From Phaeobacter sp. HF9A (GTDB taxonomy: Bacteria > Pseudomonadota > Alphaproteobacteria > Rhodobacterales > Rhodobacteraceae): DNA of 32,811 nucleotides. The notes below the pieces were generated by a model, which did no database searches, was not told the origin of the DNA, and saw only the letters and a list, made by a program, of their open reading frames with translations. This document shows positions 18,507 to 25,282 of the stretch, piece after piece. The stretch covers positions 1-32,811 of the forward strand of contig NZ_JAATOX010000036.1 of NCBI RefSeq assembly GCF_011806385.1. Reading direction: 5' to 3'. Both the position numbers and the translations under genes were made by a program. Position 1 is the first letter of the stretch, and each line of letters begins with the position of its first letter.

Positions 18507-18535
18507 TTGACCCCCTCCCGGCTTGACCGTAGAAG
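18507..18535 (+). promoter_or_regulatory. Probable promoter of tRNA-Lys
   Basis: TTGACC (18507-18512) and TAGAAG (18530-18535) are separated by 17 bases and lie upstream of tRNA-Lys with a leader of about 120 bases. The -35 box is embedded in a GGGGGT/ACCCCC inverted repeat. Confidence 0.45.
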
Positions 18536-18661
18536 CCCCCCCTATCGGAACGACGCGGCCAACACGGCCACCGAGTTCAAACCTTAAATAAGCACTTGAT
18601 CTTCTAAGATTAATCAGCTTTAAGGGCGATCCGAGAAGGCCGGTCAGCCTTCACAGAGAGT

Positions 18662-18737
18662 GGGCCGTTAGCTCAGTTGGTAGAGCAACTGACTTTTAAT
18701 CAGTGGGTCGCAGGTTCGAATCCTGCACGGCTCACCA
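18662..18737 (+). tRNA. tRNA-Lys (anticodon TTT), CCA encoded
   Basis: The cloverleaf is complete: acceptor GGGCCGT/ACGGCTC, D arm GCTCAGTTGGTAGAGC, anticodon stem ACTGA/TCAGT with loop CTTTTAA, T arm GCAGG-TTCGAAT-CCTGC, discriminator A (18734) and genomic CCA (18735-18737). Its 3' end is the insertion target of the island that follows; the tRNA itself remains intact. Confidence 0.98.
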
Positions 18738-18740
18738 CTC
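18721..18740 (+). repeat. attL core, 20-bp direct repeat
   Basis: TCCTGCACGGCTCACCACTC spans the T-arm and acceptor 3' strand of tRNA-Lys plus three bases beyond CCA. The identical 20 bases recur at 28330-28349. Flanking bases differ on both sides, so the identity ends exactly there. The integrase gene ends 7 bases to the right. Confidence 0.9.
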
Positions 18741-18747
18741 CTCACCA

Positions 18748-19860
18748 TTACTGATCTCCTTTCAAGGGGTTAGGCGTTTCGGTGACGAACCTTTCGTCAT
18801 GGTTCGTCAAGTCTTGCTGGCCATTGGGCCTCGCGATGAGTTTTTCCATCGCTGATGTTGCCAGATCTTCTCGGCCAGCGGCTTCGGTGTAGAGCTGAAC
18901 CAGCGCCAACGTCTTGTGGCCGGTTACTGACGCGATTTCGTGTGTGGTTGCACCAGCTTCTGCCAGCCGCCGAGCGCAGGCTTTGCGCAGCCCGTGCGAG
19001 CTACACGCTGGCAACTCCGCTTCATTGCACCAGCGCCGCATTGCGTTCCCAAGCCCCGCAGCGGCACGGCTCTTTCCCGAAGATGTGGCCAGAAAGGTTC
19101 GGTCGTTTGGCAAAGCCATCAGGACATCAGCCAAATCTGTGTGCACCGGGATGCTGACCTTAGTACCACCAGATCGGGACGTCTTTTGACGACGGTATTC
19201 GATCCTGCCACCTTTCAGATTGTCAGGTCCCAACTGCACCGCATCCACACGCGCTGCGCCTGTGTAAAGCATCAGGGTCACTGCGAGGTGAGCGAGGCTG
19301 CCCGGTTTATGGACGGCAAAGAAGCGCGCTATTTCCTTCTCTTCCCAAGAGTGAAAGCCCGTCCCGGTCGTGCGGTAAGGCTTTGTCGCTCGGGCCGGAT
19401 TGTCTGCTCGCCAATCCAAGCTGATTGCATGGTCCAAGAGCTGGATCAGCCGTTTGCGCAAGTTGTTTGCTGCGGCAGGCGTTTCCGCTTTTTCGGCAAG
19501 CATTGCTTGAACGTGGCGGCGTTCGAGCTGCGCAATCGGTTTGTTCCCGTGAACTTCCCGAAACTTCTCGACAATCCGCCGGTATACACTCTTTGTACTG
19601 TCAGAAAGATCGAGGAACTCAGGCGAGCGATACCAAGACGCAACCAACGCGTTCACGCTACCCGGGATCGTGCGATCTGCGCCAATAAGGCCGCGCACGC
19701 GATGACCATTCAACGCGGCTTCATAGCGTTGAACGAACTCGTCAGACCCATACTCACGACCTAGCTCGACGGAAAAGCCGCCTTTGCGAAAGCGCCAGCG
19801 GCGCTTGCCGTGCCGGTCTGTGTAGTGCGTAGCGCCGGGGTATTGTTTCTTGTGTTTCAC
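18748..19860 (-). CDS. Tyrosine-type site-specific integrase
   Basis: The protein of about 370 residues has an N-terminal arm-binding region (HYTDRHGKRRWRFRKGG), a core-binding domain and a catalytic domain with the full set: R205 (TGAARVDA), K226 (RRQKTSRSGG), H289-R292 (SHGLRKACARRL), H315 (GHKT) and Tyr324 (LVQLYTEA). It should integrate and excise the element at tRNA-Lys, whose 3' end lies directly downstream. The frame opens at a GTG at 19872, but the GTG at 19860 overlaps the preceding stop (GTGA) and is preferred. It is the last gene of the head operon in the integrated state, which is unusual for an integrase. The stop TAA overlaps an ATG (TAATG, 18746-18750) that leads into the att core. 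Confidence 0.93.
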   Translation of the reverse strand: MKHKKQYPGATHYTDRHGKRRWRFRKGGFSVELGREYGSDEFVQRYEAALNGHRVRGLIGADRTIPGSVNALVASWYRSPEFLDLSDSTKSVYRRIVEKFREVHGNKPIAQLERRHVQAMLAEKAETPAAANNLRKRLIQLLDHAISLDWRADNPARATKPYRTTGTGFHSWEEKEIARFFAVHKPGSLAHLAVTLMLYTGAARVDAVQLGPDNLKGGRIEYRRQKTSRSGGTKVSIPVHTDLADVLMALPNDRTFLATSSGKSRAAAGLGNAMRRWCNEAELPACSSHGLRKACARRLAEAGATTHEIASVTGHKTLALVQLYTEAAGREDLATSAMEKLIARPNGQQDLTNHDERFVTETPNPLKGDQ

Positions 19861-20030
19861 GGCTGATCCCACGGGTTGTCTTTGGACTGATCAGCTTGAC
19901 CCATGGCATAGACGACAATGGTGCCGTCTGGCTTTGTCTCGGTCTTTGCAATGGGGATGCCTGCATCCCTGTGCGCTTTGAGACAGCGGGTAAGCTCTGC
20001 TTGGGTGACGATTGCCTTTCTATTCGCCAT
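19857..20030 (-). CDS. Small integrase-adjacent protein (57 aa)
   Basis: The product reads MANRKAIVTQAELTRCLKAHRDAGIPIAKTETKPDGTIVVYAMGQADQSKDNPWDQP. GGGAGGG lies 7 bases before the ATG. The gene overlaps the portal 3' end by 11 bases and its stop overlaps the integrase start (GTGA), so tight coupling on both sides supports it as real. The pattern of a short helix (QAELTRCLKAHRDAG) followed by a strand after PDG resembles small proteins often found just before tyrosine integrases in alphaproteobacterial islands. It might be an excision or DNA-binding accessory factor; this is inference. Confidence 0.75.
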   Translation of the reverse strand: MANRKAIVTQAELTRCLKAHRDAGIPIAKTETKPDGTIVVYAMGQADQSKDNPWDQP

Positions 20031-21237
20031 CGTCGCTGCCCTCCCGCTTGCCCAGCACGGTCATGTTGAGGGGCGACAGGTATTCCTCGCCGCCGTTGAT
20101 GTCTTTGAGGTTTTCCCATGCGCGGATTTCGTTTGGGCTGAGCCAGCCCCATTCGCGCCCGATGCGATACGCCTCATAGCGCGCTTTCATGTCGCCGCGC
20201 ATCAGCCCCGCCAGATCATGCTCCACAAAGTACCGCTTGCGCCCCTCAGAGGTCAGCAGGGCGACGTTCATCACCTGTTCGACGCGGCGCGCCATGGGGG
20301 CGAGGCAACGCACCACAAGCGCGCGGCTTTCGCCGTCCACATTCGAATAGGTGGCATTGTCGGTGATCCCCACAACGGTCGGCGGGACGCTGAACGTGCG
20401 GGCCACATCCATATTGGAGAGTTTGCGGCTGTCCAGAAACTCGGCGTCCTTGGCGGAAATGCTGAGGCTTTTCCAATCAAGGCCACCATCCAGCACCAGA
20501 ATGCCGGAGGTTTCCGCCTGACCTTCCACGCGATCGCGCATCTTTTGGAGAGCATCAGCCTTGCTGTCGCTGTTGATCTTCTGCGGGAACACCAGTGCGC
20601 CCTCGGCCCGAAAGGCGCGGCTTGCCTGCCGTGCGGCTTGATCCTGTTGCGTCAGCGCCAGCGAGAAAGTCTCCCGCGCCAACTGGATCGGCGAAACGCC
20701 CATGACGCCATCTTGGGACAGGCGGTATTTCAGATGCAGCACTTCCTCTTGGATCAGAGCCTTGGAGGTGCCCCGCGCCTCGCTGACGCGATACCGCAAA
20801 CGGCCGGAACCGAGCTTTTCCACGGTCACTGTGGACGGGTGCAGCGGGTAAAGCGCGATGACCTGGCCCCGCATATTGGTCTCGATCCGGGCGAATGCGT
20901 TGCCCATGGTCAGCAGCGACACCAAGAGGAATTCGCGCCCCTCAAATGCGGTCATCTGCGGGTTGAATTGATCGTGCAGAACGCCATGCAGCGGGTGGCT
21001 GGTCGCCCGTTCACGCCCGCCGTTGGCGCTGCGCGCATAGACGTTCATCGGCATGGCGGCGAGGTTCTGGCTGATGACAGAGATACATGCCTGCGCCACG
21101 GCCAGACCGGAGGCGCGGGCGGGGTCCACAAAACCGGCCCCATTCACGCGCTGACCCAGAAACTCGGCAAGAGCCGGGTCGGAGCTGGCGACCGTTTCGC
21201 GCTTCTCGCGCCCCAGAATGCGGGAAATCAGGCTCAT
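20020..21237 (-). CDS. HK97-type phage portal protein
   Basis: The 405-residue protein shows the HK97 gp3 pattern: AVAQACISVISQNLAAMPMNVYAR, HPLHGVLHDQFNPQMTAFEGREFLLVSLLTMGNAFARIE, ILVLDGGLDWKSLSISAKDAEFLDSRKLSNMDVARTFSVPPTVVGI and ATYSNVDGESRALVVRCLAPMARRVEQVMNVALL. Portals form the dodecameric DNA entry ring of the head and the docking site for terminase. The length is normal. It overlaps the protease gene by 4 bases upstream and the 57-aa gene downstream. In transcription order it is the fourth head gene, whereas in HK97-like phages the portal comes first. Confidence 0.95.
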   Translation of the reverse strand: MSLISRILGREKRETVASSDPALAEFLGQRVNGAGFVDPARASGLAVAQACISVISQNLAAMPMNVYARSANGGRERATSHPLHGVLHDQFNPQMTAFEGREFLLVSLLTMGNAFARIETNMRGQVIALYPLHPSTVTVEKLGSGRLRYRVSEARGTSKALIQEEVLHLKYRLSQDGVMGVSPIQLARETFSLALTQQDQAARQASRAFRAEGALVFPQKINSDSKADALQKMRDRVEGQAETSGILVLDGGLDWKSLSISAKDAEFLDSRKLSNMDVARTFSVPPTVVGITDNATYSNVDGESRALVVRCLAPMARRVEQVMNVALLTSEGRKRYFVEHDLAGLMRGDMKARYEAYRIGREWGWLSPNEIRAWENLKDINGGEEYLSPLNMTVLGKREGSDDGE

Positions 21238-21764
21238 GTCAGCAACTCCAGAATGCGCAGGCGGCGAGCGGCGGCGTCCCGCGTGGGGAAGCCGCCGACA
21301 AGCGAGCGGGCGTTGATGACGGTGCCCTCATAGGCCGGAAAGGCCGAAACCACGCTGATTTCGAACAGATCGACGGCGCGCAGCTCACGCCGCGCCCCAT
21401 CAACATGCTCATCAATGGCCTCAAAGCCGAAAGACATGCCGCCCAGATCGCCGCGTTCAGCAAGGGTCAGCACATCCCGACCCGCCTGCGTGTCCGGCAC
21501 ATCCATGTCAAAACTCAGCCCGCGCGTGTCCTCAGACAGGCGCAGCGAGCCGGAACGGGTGCGGGCCAGAACGCGGGTCGGGTCGTGATCCACCAGCGCC
21601 AGAATGTCCGCCCGCTGTGTGAGGGTGCGGGCGAACGCACCGGGGGCGATGGTTTCAACAACGCCGCTCCCGATACGCGCCTCAGAGCCGAAAAGGGCCG
21701 CATACCCTTCCAGGCGGCGTCCCTTGGCTCTGAGTTCTGTGGTTTGAAAGCGCTTCTCAATCAC
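21234..21764 (-). CDS. HK97-family prohead protease
   Basis: The 176-residue serine protease (U35/S78 family) has the N-terminal RLEGYAALFGSEAR, H60 (ALVDHDP), S111 (GGMSFGF) and an acidic residue at 135 (VDLFEISVVSAFPAYEGT), consistent with the family's catalytic residues. It would cleave the capsid delta domain during head maturation. It overlaps the connector gene (21761-21764) and the portal (21234-21237) by 4 bases each. Confidence 0.93.
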   Translation of the reverse strand: MIEKRFQTTELRAKGRRLEGYAALFGSEARIGSGVVETIAPGAFARTLTQRADILALVDHDPTRVLARTRSGSLRLSEDTRGLSFDMDVPDTQAGRDVLTLAERGDLGGMSFGFEAIDEHVDGARRELRAVDLFEISVVSAFPAYEGTVINARSLVGGFPTRDAAARRLRILELLT

Positions 21765-22042
21765 AGCGAAACACTCCGATAAGGCGCAATCAGGCGATCT
21801 ATTGCATTCGGCAGATAGGGAGCCTTGGAAAACGGCAAATCACCTTTGTTGTCCCAAAGATGCGTTGCCAGCATCAACACCGCTTGGTCCAACGCGGGAG
21901 GGAACGGGTCTGCGCTCATATCCACGCCAATCGACGCGATATGGTCTTTTGCTGCGTCCAGTGCGATCTGAAGTTCACCATCAAAATGGATTTCGTCAGG
22001 CATCAGTCGGCAGTGGGCCCTGAGTTGCGCAAGAGTGATCAT
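21761..22042 (-). CDS. Head-tail connector protein (gp6-like)
   Basis: The 93-residue protein MITLAQLRAHCRLMPDEIHFDGELQIALDAAKDHIASIGVDM...LDQAVLMLATHLWDNKGDL has the helical pattern of phage_connect/gp6 connectors, which extend the portal ring for tail docking. The frame is open far upstream, but the ATG at 22042 overlaps the capsid stop (TGATG), fixing the start. A connector in an element without tail genes suggests that its heads are meant to accept tails from elsewhere (inference). Confidence 0.85.
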   Translation of the reverse strand: MITLAQLRAHCRLMPDEIHFDGELQIALDAAKDHIASIGVDMSADPFPPALDQAVLMLATHLWDNKGDLPFSKAPYLPNAIDRLIAPYRSVSL

Positions 22043-23280
22043 CAGTCGATCTCCGCGTAGCGGAAACCCTCGGCGTGGCGCACCACCACATCCGCATCGA
22101 GGAAGGCATGCAGGATCGCACCGCCCTTGCTGGCCACATCGCTGTGATAGGGATTCATCATCAGGTCCACGCCGGACCAATACCCGATGTAGAGGCTGGC
22201 CCATTCGCCATAGATCAGAGCATTTTTGTCATTGGTTGCGCCGATGTTGTCCGGCACCTGAGTCGAGCTTTCCACGCGCTCATTGTGGAACAATTCGGAC
22301 AGCGGAATGGTGCGACCGTCACCGTCCTTGACCTTGCGGGCGGTGTTCATCACCTTCTTGTTGGTGAGGAAGCCGGTGGTGCCGGTCACATTGTCGGTCT
22401 CCAGCGCGGCGATCAGATCGGCAGTGATATCGGAGCTGAAAGCGCCAGGTGTAACAGCTGTGACACCCCCATCTGCCAGAATGCCGGTCGGCTCATCTGC
22501 ACCGCCGCCCTTGATCCCTGCGCTGTCCAATGCCTGCGCCAGCAGGTAGGCCAGATCGCCGCGCAGGATCGGCTCCAGCGCCTGATTGGATTGCAGCAGC
22601 ATCCGCCGGGACAGTTCATATTCCGCCGTGACCGTCTTCGGCCCCATGTCGGTTTTGGCAAAGCTGGCGTCAGTGCGGTTGCTGTTGGTGTGTTCCGACA
22701 CCCAGCCAGCGGCGCCGGAGCCGACAAGGCGGGGCAGTTCGAGATTGCCGGTCAGACCGCGCAGCACCGTTGCGCCCATGCCCTCCACCTTGAGAGCGGC
22801 GCGGCGGCGGTCGGTCATCGCGGCCAGATCGGTCTTGATCAGGTTGCCAGCGGTTCCGGCGCTGGTCAGGGCGCGGGTCTCGCCGCCCAGCAGGATCTCG
22901 GTCGGAACCATCACGCCCCGCACCTCGCCGCGATCCTTGGCCAGTTCCTGGTGCCATTCGGCTTCAACGCCGGACAGGTGACCGGAGCGGCATTCCATCA
23001 GCGCCTTGCGCACCGAGTAGCCCTCCAGCGAACGCCGGGCCACGGCGTCTTGGGTCAGGGTATCGCCGCGGGCTTCGAGCCGCTCAAACTCCGCGAGCTT
23101 CTGCGCATCCGTCAAACGGCTGTTGAGGCTGCGCACCTCGGCGTCCAGATCATCGAAGCGCTTGCGCTCTTCGCCCGACAGGTCGCGATTTTCCTTCGCG
23201 GCCTTGTCGTGGATGGTGTTCATTTCGGCAATCTTATTGCCGCGTGACTCTTGCAGGTCACGCAGGTTATGAGAGGTCAT
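22042..23280 (-). CDS. HK97-type major capsid protein
   Basis: The 412-residue protein begins with an Arg/Glu-rich coiled-coil delta (scaffold) domain (LRDLQESRGNKIAEMNTIHDKAAKENRDLSGEERKRFDDLDAEVRSLNSRL), followed by the HK97 fold with GWVSEHTNSNRTDASFAKTDMGPKTVTAEYELSRRMLLQS, DSAGIKGGGADEPTGIL and the C-terminal AILHAFLDADVVVRHAEGFRYAEID. The ATG at 23280 follows GGAAGGA and is preferred to the ATG at 23295. The order capsid-connector-protease-portal is the reverse of the usual module order. The gene is led by a small HTH gene 76 bases upstream. Confidence 0.95.
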   Translation of the reverse strand: MTSHNLRDLQESRGNKIAEMNTIHDKAAKENRDLSGEERKRFDDLDAEVRSLNSRLTDAQKLAEFERLEARGDTLTQDAVARRSLEGYSVRKALMECRSGHLSGVEAEWHQELAKDRGEVRGVMVPTEILLGGETRALTSAGTAGNLIKTDLAAMTDRRRAALKVEGMGATVLRGLTGNLELPRLVGSGAAGWVSEHTNSNRTDASFAKTDMGPKTVTAEYELSRRMLLQSNQALEPILRGDLAYLLAQALDSAGIKGGGADEPTGILADGGVTAVTPGAFSSDITADLIAALETDNVTGTTGFLTNKKVMNTARKVKDGDGRTIPLSELFHNERVESSTQVPDNIGATNDKNALIYGEWASLYIGYWSGVDLMMNPYHSDVASKGGAILHAFLDADVVVRHAEGFRYAEID

Positions 23281-23356
23281 CTTAGTTCCTTCCATTGGAA
23301 TTGAGGTGGAAGGTCAGCGCGGTCCGGTCGCCAAACTAGTGCCGCGCTGGCCGGTA

Positions 23357-23890
23357 TTATTTTGTGCAGTTCGGATAGATCTGATCGAGAACTTCAAATG
23401 GGTGCAGGTTCATCCGTGCGCAAACCCGGTTGAAAACATCCGATGCATCAATGACGACAAACCCTTTTCCGACACGAGAACGGAGTTTGCCGTATGTGTC
23501 GCGGTTCCCATCATACGTCCACAGTTCGACTGCAGTGTCTTCGGGACCGACGGCAAAGAGCGTATCTCCGTGGCTATGGTGAAAAGGAAATGAGGGGTTG
23601 CGCTCTGGCAGACCATCCACCCCTTCGCCTTCACTGAAGTGCGCAAACTCAATAGCACGTTTCGCTGCCTCGCTCGCGCTCCCCATCCCAGCATCCAGAA
23701 GTGCTTTCATGATGGCGAACTGCATGATTGAGAAGAACGTGAAAAGGCGGTGTTTGCCCTGAGATCCCCCCCCAGCGTCGGACCTGTGCCCAACCACAAC
23801 ATTGCGTTTCAGCCAGTTTTGCAGTGTCGCTGCGGGAATGTCCGTGAATTCACTTACATAAGAGAGGGTATATTTCGCTGACAGGTCCAT
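23357..23890 (-). CDS. MerR/AlpA-like HTH regulator of the island
   Basis: The 177-residue protein has an N-terminal winged-helix-like segment at about 6-36 (KYTLSYVSEFTDIPAATLQNWLKRNVVVGHR), the arrangement seen in MerR and excisionase/AlpA DNA-binding domains, followed by HRLFTFFSIMQFAIMKALLDAGMGSASEAAKRAIEFA and a C-terminal part of unknown function. AAAGGA precedes the ATG. Its own promoter carries a cluster of CCTTATA repeats that could be its operator. As the first gene of the head operon it is a candidate switch for satellite induction, as AlpA is in some Gram-negative satellites (inference). Confidence 0.7.
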   Translation of the reverse strand: MDLSAKYTLSYVSEFTDIPAATLQNWLKRNVVVGHRSDAGGGSQGKHRLFTFFSIMQFAIMKALLDAGMGSASEAAKRAIEFAHFSEGEGVDGLPERNPSFPFHHSHGDTLFAVGPEDTAVELWTYDGNRDTYGKLRSRVGKGFVVIDASDVFNRVCARMNLHPFEVLDQIYPNCTK

Positions 23891-23917
23891 GTCGGTTTCC
23901 TTTAAATGGTCAAGTGC

Positions 23918-23965
23918 CCTTATAAAGGTTCATAAGACCTTATATGCCCGTCGTCAAGTATAAGG
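23918..23965 (-). promoter_or_regulatory. Promoter and operator cluster of the head operon
   Basis: On the minus strand TTGACG (23952-23957), a 17-base spacer and TATGAA (23929-23934) form a plausible promoter for the HTH/head operon. The heptamer CCTTATA occurs at 23918-23924 and 23938-23944 on the plus strand, 20 bases apart, and inverted at 23959-23965. The middle copy is part of a perfect 12-bp palindrome ATAAGACCTTAT (23932-23943) lying over the spacer and -10. This is a typical layout for a repressor or MerR-type activator site. Confidence 0.6.
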
Positions 23966-23994
23966 GTCGCGTGACCATTTTTAGTTGCTTGAGG

Positions 23995-24378
23995 TTAGCC
24001 TGATAGGCTTCCCATTTGCTCGCCACCAGCTGCACGCCAGATCCCGGCAATGAGCATGGCATCGGGCATGGCGCATTCCTTTTCAAACGCTGGATTGTCT
24101 TCTGCCGAACTGGGGCCTGCCAAGGTCCATAGCACATGGGCAAAGGCGGCGATCCCCGGTGTTGAGCAGGGTGTGAGCTGGATCAATTCCCAGAAGGCGG
24201 CTTCCTCTCTCGTTTCAGCATCTTTACTCTCGGCGCTGTCCCAATCTTCATTGCCGGGTTCCTCTGAGACCGCGAGCCAGTCTTGGCGGGCGCGGCACCA
24301 GTCCCGGTACAGGGGGACAACGGGGTCTATGGCGGCGGACACAGTTTCACTGTTCGCGCAAACGCGTTCTTTGGGCAT
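23995..24378 (-). CDS. Conserved hypothetical island protein (127 aa)
   Basis: The product begins MPKERVCANSETVSAAIDPVVPLYRDWCRARQDWLAVSEEPGNEDWDSAESKDAETREEAAFWELIQLTPCSTPGIAAFAHVLWTLAGPSS. Proteins with this DPVV-LYR-W / LTP-S--GIAA-AHVLW pattern are frequent in Rhodobacterales prophages; no function is known to me. CGGAGA lies 8 bases before the ATG. It is transcribed divergently from the XRE gene, and its promoter is covered by one of the two operators in the shared control region, so its expression is probably controlled by that repressor. Confidence 0.75.
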   Translation of the reverse strand: MPKERVCANSETVSAAIDPVVPLYRDWCRARQDWLAVSEEPGNEDWDSAESKDAETREEAAFWELIQLTPCSTPGIAAFAHVLWTLAGPSSAEDNPAFEKECAMPDAMLIAGIWRAAGGEQMGSLSG

Positions 24379-24402
24379 TGTTCGGTTCTCCGAATTGGGG
24401 TA

Positions 24403-24458
24403 TCACTATTTTATGTTGATAGAGGATTGGCGCAACATGCGTCAACATAAAATGTTGA
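24403..24458. promoter_or_regulatory. Divergent promoters with twin operators
   Basis: Two related 17-bp sites flank the 81-base gap between divergent genes: TCAACATAAAATGTTGA (24442-24458, 7-bp arms) and TCACTATTTTATGTTGA (24403-24419; in the reverse orientation it differs at two positions). Each covers a -10-like box (TAAAAT at 24448-24453 plus strand; TAAAAT at 24408-24413 minus strand). Overlapping -35-like boxes lie between them (TTGGCG 24427-24432; TTGCGC on the minus strand 24430-24435). The rightward start would fall on the A of the XRE ATG, implying a leaderless message. Confidence 0.6.
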
Positions 24459-24459
24459 T

Positions 24460-24690
24460 ATGACACCAGCGCAATGCCGGGCAGCACGTGCCCTAATCGG
24501 TATGACACAACCACAACTAGCCAAGGCAGCAGGTTTTGGTTTATCTACGATTGTGGATTTTGAGAAGGAGCGGCGCGTGGTTTCATCCACCGCTCAAATA
24601 AGAATGATGGAAGCACTTGAGGGCGCCGGGGTCGAGTTTATTCCAGAAAATGGTGCCGGAGCAGGTGTTAGGTTGAAGAAGAGTGTTTGA
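24460..24690 (+). CDS. XRE-family HTH regulator (76 aa), possible antitoxin or repressor
   Basis: The product MTPAQCRAARALIGMTQPQLAKAAGFGLSTIVDFEKERRVVSSTAQIRMMEALEGAGVEFIPENGAGAGVRLKKSV is a single helix-turn-helix of the Cro/C1 type plus a short tail common in alphaproteobacterial regulators of this size. No ribosome-binding site precedes the ATG, and an operator abuts it, suggesting a leaderless, autoregulated transcript. Its stop overlaps the toxin-like gene (TGATG). It may repress both divergent promoters, act as antitoxin, or do both. It reads opposite to the structural genes. Confidence 0.88.
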   Translation: MTPAQCRAARALIGMTQPQLAKAAGFGLSTIVDFEKERRVVSSTAQIRMMEALEGAGVEFIPENGAGAGVRLKKSV

Positions 24691-25094
24691 TGGCGATTAA
24701 ATACGATGTATCGCCTAGGACCATTTTGCTGTGCGACTATAGTAAGGGTGGGTTCCGCGCACCAGAGATGGTCAAGCGTAGGCCAGTGATAGCCATTTCG
24801 CCGCGCCTGCGTCACAGAAGTGGCCTGATTACGGTAGTACCATTGAGTACAACCGAGCCTGAACGGGTCGCGGATTATCACTGCAAGATTACCCTTGCCT
24901 CCCCTCTTCCAAACTTCACAACAACGGAATGTTGGATCAAGGCTGACATGATAGCGACCGTAAGCTTTGAGAGATTAGACTTGTTTCGCACCCGGCGAGA
25001 CCAAACTGGCAAGCGTAAGTATCTAACGCCCCGCATCTCGGAAGACGATTTTGATCGTGTTAAAGCGTGCATCACTGCTGCTTTGGGACTGTAA
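24690..25094 (+). CDS. PemK/MazF-like toxin domain protein
   Basis: The 134-residue protein MAIKYDVSPRTILLCDYSKGGFRAPEMVKRRPVIAISPRLRHRSGLITVVPLSTTEPERVADYHCKITL...ETECWIKADMIATVSFERLDLFRTRRDQTGKRKYLTPRISEDDFDRV matches the PemK/MazF SH3-like barrel: start strand with CDY, KRRPVIAIS, TVVPLST and ECWIKADMIATV. Family members are mRNA-cleaving toxins; activity here is not proven. A TTG one codon earlier is possible, but the ATG at 24690, which overlaps the XRE stop, is preferred. Together with the XRE gene it forms a two-gene unit resembling an addiction module that would stabilise the island. Confidence 0.82.
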   Translation: MAIKYDVSPRTILLCDYSKGGFRAPEMVKRRPVIAISPRLRHRSGLITVVPLSTTEPERVADYHCKITLASPLPNFTTTECWIKADMIATVSFERLDLFRTRRDQTGKRKYLTPRISEDDFDRVKACITAALGL

Positions 25095-25156
25095 ACCCAG
25101 TTTCCGAAATCGCTTCAGAACTGGAAAAAATAATTTCCAAAGTGATTCGCTATTCA

Positions 25157-25185
25157 TTGACCTTTAAGGAGTCAACCGCTATATT
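25157..25185 (+). promoter_or_regulatory. Strong sigma-70-like promoter of a candidate small RNA
   Basis: TTGACC (25157-25162), a 17-base spacer and TATATT (25180-25185) are close to consensus. The promoter lies 62 bases after the toxin gene and points at no gene: the next feature is a terminator about 55-95 bases on. Confidence 0.65.
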
Positions 25186-25191
25186 CCCCTT

Positions 25192-25282
25192 GTCCGCTCG
25201 TGCTGCAAAGCATTGAGCCTCAAGACCACCAACGTGGCAGCCCCGCTATGGCGATAACAAGCCCAGCGGGGCTTCGTTTTTT
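25192..25282 (+). ncRNA. Candidate small RNA, about 91 nt
   Basis: The predicted transcript runs from about 25192 to the T-run ending at 25282. It has a 47-base 5' part without obvious structure and a strong 3' terminator hairpin, the usual plan of a trans-acting small RNA. No convincing coding frame with a start signal lies inside it. Only its last two or three bases overlap the convergent terminase gene, so it is not an antisense RNA of that gene. Targets are unknown. Confidence 0.5.
25239..25282 (+). terminator. Intrinsic terminator
   Basis: AGCCCCGCT (25239-25247) pairs perfectly with AGCGGGGCT (25265-25273) around a 17-base loop and is followed by TCGTTTTTT. It serves the candidate small RNA and also any read-through from the XRE-toxin pair. 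Confidence 0.85.
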
